The notes beneath the pieces are model-generated. The model was not told the DNA's origin, ran no database searches, and saw only the letters and a program-made list of their open reading frames with translations. From [Phialemoniopsis] sp. UDSM-2020 (taxonomy: Eukaryota > Ascomycota > Sordariomycetes > Thyridiales > Thyridiaceae), in contig JAEILZ010000004.1 of the NCBI GenBank assembly GCA_018873225.1, positions 2,418,001 through 2,482,000 of the forward strand: a DNA stretch of 64,000 nucleotides, written 5' to 3'. Numbering within the stretch: position 1 is the stretch's first letter; each line of letters begins with the position of its first letter. Positions 55,956 through 64,000 of the stretch are shown here, in pieces. The position numbers and the translations under genes are program-made.

Positions 55956-57382
55956 GGCTGGGATTGTGCTCCGTCTAGACCTGTGCGAACCTGTGTGAAT
56001 CTTGTTAGTTACTTGTGATAGTGTTGATCAAGGGAAGATGTTATGAAAATCATACCAGCTTGCTGTTGACGATGAGACAATGATGGAAAAGTCCAAGTTT
56101 GATGAAGTGGTGAACGGAGGGTGATCGGGGTCTGGGGTAGGTGTGATAAAGGCGGGCGGGGTCAAGAGGCGCCGGACAACAAAGACCAGGCAACAAACCT
56201 CAAGAAAAGGATTGAGAATAATGTGTGAGTAGCCTGCAGCAGGCGACTTGAAAAAGAACCCACCCTTGAAGTGTGAGATCTCCCGATTGAAGAGATGGTA
56301 AGGGAAAAGAGCAGAAGTTGTACAGTAAAATGGTACAAAGATCTCGTTCCTTCAGCTGAGATCAGTGATGGTGGAGATCGTTCCAGGATACAGAGGAATG
56401 AATGAGTGAACGTGAATGAGTCTGGCAAGTATCACGGCCTGCCGATGAGAGAAATGGTAAATAAGAGGTTCAAGAGCAAGCCGTCGCACAGTCAATGTTC
56501 AATCGACCTGGCTTGCAATGGAAACCTCTTGAAGGTTGGGAGTTTTTGATCAGTGAATGTTGCCACCTCGAAAGACCAAAGACCCCTTGGCAGGTAAGAT
56601 GGCGATAACGATAGCGGCGATGCCGCCTTTTCGCGTCCTGAGAAATTTCACGTTCCCAAACCTACACGCGGTCACGTGGCCACTTAACCTCCGCAAATTT
56701 TTTCCCTGCTTCCTTTTTCCACCGTCTGCACGGACCACTCTCTCCGAGACGGTGGTCCAGATCTTCCAAGTCATGACAAATTCAGAATGCCTGACATCCC
56801 TTTGCCCCTCGTCGAAAGAGTTGGGAGTCTCAGTTACAGAGTGTACTGACGTGATGACCATGGCAACACTTGCGACCCACACTCATTCAAGGAGTAAGAT
56901 CAATACCTCACAAAGGGTCATGTCTAACCAATCTTTGAGCATCATTGAGGCTCGTTCCGGCAAGACATTGGTATCTAATTATTGGCGTCAAAGCGTAGAG
57001 CACAAGGTAAACATTTTCTCGACCAGTGGCACTGAAGTCCAAATCACCACTCTTCACAAGCAACAGGTTTTGGGATTGCAAATACCTAGTTGGCATGGTA
57101 TTTTGTGGCATTTTGGGGATCTGATATAGTCTCAACCAGCCCCTCTAGGATGCATGGCTCCAAGCGCAATAATCACCATGTGCCGAACAAGTATGGTCAC
57201 AAGGGTCGGCAGGTATGGAAAACGCGGTGGATAACAGGAGAATCGAAACATCCGTGCCATAAAACAAGAACTCCGTGCAATGATGTAGATTTCATGCCCA
57301 GGGCCAATGCCAGTACCCTGCCAGACCATATCTAACTTTTCCGTTTCGCCATTCCCATCAAAGCCGAAGACGTGGGTATCGT
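55956..57382. other. Intergenic region rad16/eL36
   Basis: About 1.4 kb, including the rad16 promoter and the eL36 3' UTR. A 190-codon open frame at 56557-57129 on the plus strand shows no domain or codon bias and is not annotated. Confidence 0.5.
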
Positions 57383-58121
57383 TTAGTGACCAGCGCGGCG
57401 GGACTCAGCAATGACCCTCTGGAGCTCGTCGACCTTGGCCTTGGCACGGCCGAAAGTACCGAGCTGATTCGTGTGTTAGTTTCGTCGTCAAAAAAGACTC
57501 TTGGAAACCCAGGGATCTACATACTCTCTTCTTGGCCAGCTTGCGGGCACGCTTGTCCTTGGAGTTGCGCAGGAGTTCGACAATGCGGCGCTCGTAGGGA
57601 GCGAGACTAGTCAATGTGGTTAGCAAGACCGGTTCACAACACAACAGGATTCTGAGCCATCGTAGGGATGCTGGATCGCAGACAAAATGCCAAATATAAC
57701 GAGTTTGCCTTTGCAGCCCTCATTTGCATATTGTCGCGCACACCAGCAGCACTCCACGAAGGTGTTCGACGGGACCGACTCACCCAGCAACCTCCTTGAC
57801 AATCTCACGGACGAAAGCGGTGCGCTTGCTCAGGTGACCCTTGGTGCGGCTGACGCGGGGCTTGACGACGCGAGGGGTGGTTTTCTAATAGAGATCCGAG
57901 ATCAGCACGACGTCCATCACCTGCGGTATGCCTCGTTCCATCGTGGGAGGCAAATGCAGAGATCCTCCACGAGGTGAGACGACGAGGTAGATCTTACATG
58001 GCCCTTGTTGATACCCTGTGAAGTTCAGCGTTAGCATTGTCTCCAATTGATCGCTCGTGGTAAATGTAGTTGGACATACGACAGTGAGCCCGGTACGGGG
58101 CTGTTCCTGCTTGGGAGCCAT
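57383..58121 (-). CDS. rpl36: 60S ribosomal protein eL36
   Basis: Five exons: 58121-58080, 58015-57998, 57884-57784, 57606-57525 and 57463-57383, all in phase, giving 107 residues, the normal size. Family features are GINKGHK near the N-terminus (split over exons 2 and 3), [20 protein letters not shown], the hallmark [20 protein letters not shown] and [20 protein letters not shown]. It is a basic protein of the large ribosomal subunit. Exon 2 is a microexon of only 18 nt. Four introns in about 740 bp is typical of fungal ribosomal protein genes. It lies between RAD16 and the dehydrogenase and is divergent from the latter. Confidence 0.95.
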
Positions 58122-58659
58122 CTCTGCTGTTGTTGCTTCGACGGGAAAGTTGGCGATAATTTGTCGACTGGTGGTTGCAAGAATGGAGCTGGACGATTTG
58201 ACAAAATTTTAGGAATTGTAGTGGAAAGTGCGGTTGTGTGGGTCTGTGGGCAAGCGATTGGCTAGGGCTTGTCTGCTTAGTCACCTCGCTCAGAAGCCCC
58301 ATCACATCCTAAAACGGCAGGACTGGATGTGGCCCCAACGGCAAGCGGAACCCCACTCGTGTCGGTGGATCAGTCCCTGGCAATGTGCGGCGCCGTCCGT
58401 CCCCAATGATGCTCAAGCCGGCACGTCAGGCCTAGCCTTCCAGTCCTTCATGGCAGCGAGGTTTTCAGAGCCCCTTCGAGCATAGTAATCTCTTCTCTGA
58501 AACATCTTCTGCATATATGAGCTGGCCTTGATAGTAAACTTTTGTTGAAATCCGTAACATAGTCAAGTCGGCTGTTCCTGACGCCGGCTCCGCTCACGAT
58601 CCTGTCGGTTGCGATATAGCCAAGCGGCACCAACCCATTTATCAACAGCTCGCGGTATC
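58122..58659. other. Divergent intergenic region eL36/dehydrogenase
   Basis: About 540 bp shared upstream region; no gene or clear core-promoter element seen. Confidence 0.5.
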
Positions 58660-59502
58660 ATGGCTCCTATATATCACAAAGCGCTTATCATCGGGGCTAC
58701 CTCTGGTATTGGCCTAGCGTTTGCCAACAAGTTGATCGTCAATGGAACCAAGGTCATAGCCGCTGGCCGGCGTCGAGACCGGCTCGATGCTTTCGCAGCC
58801 GAACATCGCGACGCCCCCGACTTTGCTTCCACAGCAGCTCTCGACATGATGGATCTCTCCTCGATTCCCAAGTTTGCTGCATCTGTTCTTGCAGAGCATC
58901 CTGACCTGGACTGTGTCGTTCTCAACGGCGGCATCCAGAGAGCCTTTGACTTCAGCAAGCCCGAGTCTGTCGACCTATCGGCAATTGATGAGGAGATCAC
59001 AACGAATTATACCTCCTATGTGCATTTGCTTGTTGCCTTCCTCCCCCACCTGCAGAAGTTGGCCTCGCAGGACGGCAAAACAGCACACTTGGTCTTCGTC
59101 AGTGCCACTGTCGGGTTGGTACCCGGACTCCTAAGGACACCAAACTACAATGCTAGCAAGTCAGCACTTCACTCGCTTATCATGGCTTTGCGGCAGCAAC
59201 TGGTAGACGCGGGCTACAGCCGCCTCCGTGTGGTTGAAGTATTCCCACCAGCAGTGCAAACTGAGCTACATGACGAGCGACATCAACCTGACCTAGTAAA
59301 TGGTGGTGAGATTGGCATGCCCCTGCAGCAGTACACCGATGTAATGTACAGTGAGCTCGCAAAAGGGACCAGTGACTCTGTCGGCATTGGCCACGTCACG
59401 GCATGGCTGGGTGAGGGTGGCTTTGAGCATGAAAGGCAGAAGCTATTCCAACAGCAGCAGGTGATACTGAAAGGGAATCTGAGCAAGTTCTTGAAGCAGT
59501 GA
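58660..59502 (+). CDS. Short-chain dehydrogenase/reductase (SDR), DltE-like
   Basis: This intronless gene encodes 280 residues. The Rossmann nucleotide-binding motif is ALIIGATSGIGLAFANKL at about residues 8-25, with GRRRDRL following, where Arg residues after the second strand favour NADP(H). LNGGIQ replaces the usual NNAG-type motif. The catalytic Ser is in FVSATVG and Tyr/Lys in YNASK (about residues 162-166). The length and the C-terminal part, with no membrane segment, fit classical SDRs similar to DltE-type oxidoreductases. The substrate cannot be told from sequence. The start is the Met before APIYHKALIIG; an upstream in-frame TTG is not needed. It sits between eL36 and RAD7. Confidence 0.87.
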   Translation: MAPIYHKALIIGATSGIGLAFANKLIVNGTKVIAAGRRRDRLDAFAAEHRDAPDFASTAALDMMDLSSIPKFAASVLAEHPDLDCVVLNGGIQRAFDFSKPESVDLSAIDEEITTNYTSYVHLLVAFLPHLQKLASQDGKTAHLVFVSATVGLVPGLLRTPNYNASKSALHSLIMALRQQLVDAGYSRLRVVEVFPPAVQTELHDERHQPDLVNGGEIGMPLQQYTDVMYSELAKGTSDSVGIGHVTAWLGEGGFEHERQKLFQQQQVILKGNLSKFLKQ

Positions 59503-60198
59503 ATAGAGTAGGGTGGCGAACAGAGGACTATTTATGAACCAATTCAAACAAGTTGCAATGATAAGACATCTTGGCCTTGATTATTCATTGTAAAAGGACG
59601 TGTGCATAATACACTGGCGTGCCATCTGTTCGTCTCATCTTGAGATGGAGTGTCAGCATCCATTGCAAATAAAAGAAGCAAACAATGGATGCAAGAGACG
59701 GAAACAGTAAAGGGATGGCACTAAGGGAAATGGCCTGTGCACTCTGATGCAGGCACTTTAGCGCACTCACATGAGCTCGTGTGGCGGTACGTACCTTTGT
59801 TAATTGAATTTTTACCCCTCGACGCGTCTCTGCTCGTTTTGGTGACCTGGACCTCAGGAAAGCCGCCACCTCACCCAAGCCGGCCAGAGTCCGCCAAAAT
59901 CACTTCACTTTCAACTCTGCTGTTGACCAGCTCAGAATCCGAGAGTGCAGCAGGATTCGTAAGATTTCTCACACATTCTTGCAGCGCACATCATTTCCTC
60001 TTCCTTTTTCTCCTCCGCCATCTCCAATACCCCCAGCTGATTCCCAGACACTGTCCGCAGGCGGCAGTCATCATGTAACATTTCTGCCCTCAGTCCATGA
60101 TCGTTAGACCTAGCTGACAGAATGATACCAGGAGCAATAATCAGCAACCTCCACCTCCACCTCCGCCGCCGGCAAATGGCCGGCGCCGGCGGGCTATC
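59503..60198. other. Intergenic region and probable 5' leader of rad7
   Basis: About 700 bp. The part from 60121 to 60198 is an open, Pro- and Arg-encoding frame in phase with RAD7, preceded by a CTGACAG acceptor-like site at 60114-60120, so the first part of the RAD7 protein may lie here. Otherwise no gene is seen. Confidence 0.45.
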
Positions 60199-62084
60199 AT
60201 GGGCCCGTAAGTACACTCAACAGAACAAAATCCAATCTGCTGGACTTCAGAACTGATAATCATCCAAGTCAATCTGCCTTGACAGATTTCCTGGCTGTAA
60301 GTGGTTCCCATGCGATTCATTCCTGTTCTCTCTTGCTAATGAGGTTTCGCCAGTCCCACAACATCTCCGCCAATCAGATCGCGGCCGACGCAGATAGGCG
60401 ACGACGACAGGCCCAACAAGACAACGCCTCCGCCGAGTCGTCCACCGCGGCCAATACTCGAAGCACCCGGGCTTCACTCAATGGCGAGGCAGATGCCGCG
60501 GCCACTAAGCGCAAGACGCAGTCCAAAGCTGCAATTGAGAAGATCAAGAAGTCCAAGCAGTTCCAGAAGCGCAAGCGCCAGGCCGATAGCGACGTGGATG
60601 ACGATGAGATTCTTAAGGAGCTTTTCAAGGCATCCGGTCCGCTGCCTGGCCAGATGGAGAACTGCGCCATCTGCTCCAAACGTTTCACTGTTACACCTTA
60701 CTCGCTGGCAGGCCCTGATGGTGGTCTTCTTTGCAGCCCTTGTGGCAAAGAGTTGGCCAAGGAGAAAGCAGACGCACAACCGAAAAAGAAGAAGCCCAGA
60801 GTATCGGGCGGTGCAGTCGGAACGCGCCGCAAGACGGCCAGCTCCATCCTTGATGGCACCAATCCTGTCGGCACCAAGAACCTGGTTACACTGTGTGTCG
60901 AGAAACTCGCCAAGAATATTGACCTGGCCGATGACTTGGGATGTCTCCCTGAGAAGATCATTGACAAGATTGCCCGCATCCTTTCCAAGCGAAGACTGGT
61001 CAACCATCAAACCATCCACCTCTTCATGCAGTCCGCTGCTCAGGAGATTAAGGTGTACGATGGAGGAAAACTCAGCTCTGACGACCTGATGCGCATCTTC
61101 CAGACAACTCCCAATCTCCGCTATTTCAAGCTTCGCAATGCCGTTCAGTTCAAGGATGAGGTCATGGATTTCCTCATCTCGAGAAATCTGAATCTGCAGG
61201 GCTTGGACATCCAAGGTGCCAACTTGATTAGCGACGCAAAGTGGATCGAGTATATCAAGGCCAAGGGACAGAGCCTGCGGTCCCTCAAGATCCACCATAC
61301 GGACAAGCATGTTACCGACGACCTCATGGCTCAGTTGCACATTCATGCTCCGGGACTCAAGCACCTAAAGCTCATTGGCAACCAGTCTGTCTCTGGCCGA
61401 GGACTCAAAGAGATCGCCAAACTCAAGCAGCTCGAACAGTTGAGCTTGCGCCTCCTCAAAGAGGTCCACTCCGACGTCTTTGTCCATGTGATCAGCCAGA
61501 TTGGCCCTACCTTGAAGACTCTGTCTCTGGAGAATGTCGAAAACCTCGACAACACGGTCCTGGATGCAATTCACACACATTGCAGGCAGCTTAAGAAGCT
61601 CCGCATCACCGAGAGCGCCCACATGACTGATGATGGATTCGAGCGCCTTTTCACCGGCTGGGCCAACAAGCCTCTCGATTTTGTCGACTTTGAGAAGTGC
61701 CGCAACCTCGCGGAGTCGCGCACGAATCCGGACAACATCGGCTTCTGCGGTAAAGGCATGATTGCCATGATGAACCATTCCGGCCAGAGCCTCCAGTTCT
61801 TGAACTTGCATGCCTGTCGGCACGTTTCTACCGAGGCCTTCGAACAAGTCTTTGCCCCTGAGAAGTCATACCCGGGCCTCAAGAAGGCCGAACTCAGCTT
61901 CATCTGGGCTGTGACCGATTTTGAGGTTGCGGCTATTTGGCACACGTGCCCGAGTATCAAGGAGCTCAATGTTTTCGGGTGCATGAAGGTCAAGGGCCAG
62001 ATCACTGTTCCGCGTGGCCGCGTCCTTATCGGCGTCCCCAATGCTAAGGGCATGGTGATCGAGGGACGTGACGATGATGAGTGA
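60199..62084 (+). CDS. rad7: DNA repair protein Rad7 (LRR protein, GG-NER partner of Rad16)
   Basis: Exons 60199-60206, 60269-60296 and 60354-62084 give 588 residues from the first in-frame Met I can place. The start of the conserved region, GPQSALTDFLASHNISANQI, is assembled over three exons and matches the Rad7 N-terminus (compare yeast GPNSALTQFL). A Lys/Arg-rich region follows, then a zinc-ribbon-like pair CAICSKRF...LLCSPCGKEL (about residues 115-140), then leucine-rich repeats to the end (LKIHHTDKHVTDDLMAQL, LKHLKLIGNQSVSGRGLKEI, LKKLRITESAHMTDDGFERL). Rad7 forms the ATP-dependent damage-recognition complex NEF4 with Rad16 and contributes to a Cul3-type ubiquitin ligase in yeast. The true protein probably begins upstream, because the basic RRRR stretch seen in relatives lies in frame before the chosen Met. 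Confidence 0.92.
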
Positions 62085-62586
62085 AGCAGATCCTTCTCTG
62101 CATTCTTTACGCTCTATATGCGTTTCTTTTTTGGTCAACGGACTTTTTCTCCGTTGATATGTTCCGGAGTTCAAGGAAATACACTGGCTGTGAGCTATAA
62201 GGCTTAGCTACGGATTATGGGAGGGTAAATAACGGATTGCTGGAGTTTGAGGGTAATCTACATACATGAGCAGCATTTGCTCGACTATCATGTTGAGACA
62301 GAGCCGACCTCATGGACTTTGCAAATACTTGCTTGCGATAGCTGCATGCATTTCGGACTTGAAGTCCTCATATACCAGCAGGCATTACAATGACACTGCA
62401 TTTGACGCTGAACATGCTCGATGTGTTGAAGGATGTATGCCTCTGAATAATTGAAAACCCTATCCAGTATTGACTTGAAGATGCCGAAGAAAATACTAAT
62501 GCTATGACCGTTTGAACGCCCCAGGACAGAATCCAAGCCCATTCCCGAAACGCCTTCACGCCATTCCCCCTTTCCCGAGACCGCTC
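62085..62586. other. Convergent 3' region rad7/lipase
   Basis: About 500 bp between two stop codons; no gene supported. Confidence 0.5.
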
Positions 62587-63721
62587 TCAAGCACCACCCT
62601 GCACAATCTGGCGATCCTTATCCGCCCACTCGTTGAGCTGCGCCTCGAGCTCCTCGTCACTGAGGTCCCTGCGCGACCGCCTCTGCCGCCACGGCACACC
62701 GCCCGCGCCGCACGCCGAGATGGGGCCAAAGTACTGCCCGTGCGCGTCGACGTCGAGGCCCGACGTGCTGGCGCTGCAGTCCGTGTTGGCCGTGCCGGGG
62801 CACACCTTGATGTCGGACGCCGAGGCGTCCGAGCCGGAGTTGCCCTTGTAGATCCAGTACTCCGGGCTGACGTGCCGGTAATTGAAGAGGATGGGCGGCA
62901 GGCGCGGTACCGGGTCGTCGGTGTGCGTGACGCGGAACTCGAGCCCGGCCTGGTCGGTCACGAACTGCGCGAACTGGGCGTTGCCCGCGCGCGGGCTGCC
63001 GTAGGTGTACAGGTCCGCCGGGTAGCCCTGGGAGCGCAGGGTGGCGGCGGCGATGGTGGCGACGGCGCCGCCGAGGGAGTGGCCCGTCACGACGAGCTTG
63101 TAGGATGGGTGGGCGGCGGTCGCGGACTTGACGGCGGCGGTGATGCCGGCGGCCGAGGTGCGCCAGGCGCTGGCGAAGCCCTGGTGGTACTGGCAGCCCG
63201 AGACGAAGGGGCAGTCCTGCAGGGCGAACTGCAGGTTGGTGATCCAGTTGCGGATGGAGGAGGAGCCGCGGAAGGAGACGACGATGAGGGAGCGGGCCGG
63301 GTCGACGGCGACGAAGCCGTCGATGTTGTTCTCCGTGTTGCCGCTGTTGGGCGTGTTAGTGACTGGTTGTCCCCTGTGAGGGCATGTATGCATAACAAGT
63401 TGACTTACTTGACCGTAGCCACGATGACGGCTTTGTTGGCCGTGACAGCCGGGCAGACGTTGTTGGAGCAGGTCACGATCGACCCGTCCGGGGCGTCCAT
63501 GTTGCAGTAGGCGGCGCCGGCATACTGGGCGAAGAACTTGAGGTTGGACAAGTCCGCTTCACTAACAGTGACAGCTGTGTTGGTGTTAGACAAGATATCG
63601 TGGCTACATGAGGCTGAGACAGAGACTAACCTCGTCCTTCCGCAAACTTAGTGGTAACAACGCCCTTGAAGGGCGATGCTGTGACACCTGCGACCAGCAG
63701 GAGGAGGCTGAACAACTTCAT
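62587..63721 (-). CDS. Secreted class 3 lipase (triacylglycerol lipase / feruloyl-esterase-like)
   Basis: Exons 63721-63631, 63574-63409 and 63343-62587 give 337 residues. The N-terminus is a signal peptide (MKLFSLLLLVAGVTA) with a short propeptide-like stretch. The lipase 3 fold shows YAGAAYCN, FRGSSSIRNWITNL, the nucleophile elbow VVTGHSLGGAVATIAA (Ser about residue 173), an Asp in THTDDPVPRLPP (about 224) and a His in DAHGQYFG (about 286), which together fit the Ser-Asp-His triad of Thermomyces-type lipases. Cys residues in CPFVSGC and near the C-terminus suggest disulfides. It likely hydrolyses triglycerides or related esters outside the cell. The acidic C-terminal tail (SDEELEAQLNEWADK) after RRSRRD could be trimmed by a dibasic protease, which is an inference. 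Confidence 0.9.
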
Positions 63722-63849
63722 GGCTAGGAGCTTGGGGCAGCACAAGGTCTGAAGGGATCAAAAGTGAAAGGCACCCAAATACACAAGATGAAAGCTTGAC
63801 TCTACTACTCCATGTTTAAGAATCGTGAAGAACTACTACCTTTCCGGCT

Positions 63850-63857
63850 CTTATATA
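63850..63857 (-). promoter_or_regulatory. TATA-like element of the lipase gene
   Basis: TATATAAG on the minus strand lies about 130 bp upstream of the lipase start codon at 63721, a suitable distance for an inducible secreted-enzyme gene with a short leader. Confidence 0.45.
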
Positions 63858-64000
63858 CTCCTCGTCTTTCTGTGGAGGAGGGAGCTTATTGCACTTCTAT
63901 GGCCACATTGGGCGATCACCGGTGTAAGCGACCTTTTTCGACACCACCACCATCGTTCCAGGCACTTGCAGGAAGAGCGGTACATCGGCAACCATCTTAC

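Noticed and set aside
56557..57129. 190-codon plus-strand frame between rad16 and eL36
   Set aside because: No domain, no signal peptide, weak codon bias, and located where a promoter and a 3' UTR are expected.
62512..63510. 332-codon plus-strand frame
   Set aside because: Antisense to the lipase; Val/Arg/Gly-rich shadow.

Overview
This window is nuclear DNA of a filamentous ascomycete (Pezizomycotina, most likely Sordariomycetes; the class is an inference). The signs are short introns of about 50-110 bp with GTRAGT-type donors and CAG/TAG acceptors, GC3-rich coding sequence, gene spacings of 0.2-2.6 kb, and fungal-specific families (PtaB, HbrB, a Pex14/17-like peroxin, Gag1-clamp protein, heme-thiolate peroxidase). 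I see no transposon, CRISPR array, rRNA or tRNA gene that I can support. Exon borders below were read by hand from splice motifs and reading-frame phase.

Left part (1-18.5 kb): the 3'-truncated ptaB gene (LIM-domain-binding co-regulator) with a very long upstream region; a TORC2 subunit (HbrB/Bit61); GON7 of the KEOPS complex; VAM6/VPS39 of the HOPS complex; a low-affinity SPX-domain phosphate transporter; and a Gag1-clamp protein of unclear role.

Middle (18.5-40 kb): an unrecognised Gln-rich coiled-coil protein, the INO80 subunit Ies2, a Pex14/17-like peroxin, cohesin subunit Scc3/Psc3, telomere end-binding protein Pot1, and importin alpha.

Right part (40-64 kb): a secreted GH78-type glycosidase, a DHX57-like DEAH RNA helicase, an unrecognised membrane protein, an intracellular heme-thiolate (chloro)peroxidase, RAD16, ribosomal protein eL36, a short-chain dehydrogenase, RAD7, and a secreted class 3 lipase.

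Most of the window is core eukaryotic housekeeping. The most notable arrangement is that RAD16 and RAD7, the two partners of the global-genome nucleotide excision repair damage-recognition complex, lie about 4.2 kb apart in divergent orientation, separated only by the eL36 and dehydrogenase genes. Several chromatin or genome-maintenance genes (ies2, scc3, pot1, rad16, rad7) share the window. Other points to check are two in-frame, stop-free introns of length 3n, microexons in ptaB and eL36, an N-terminal extension ahead of the SPX domain, and degenerate repeats downstream of importin alpha. I did not find a convincing wholly new multi-gene system.
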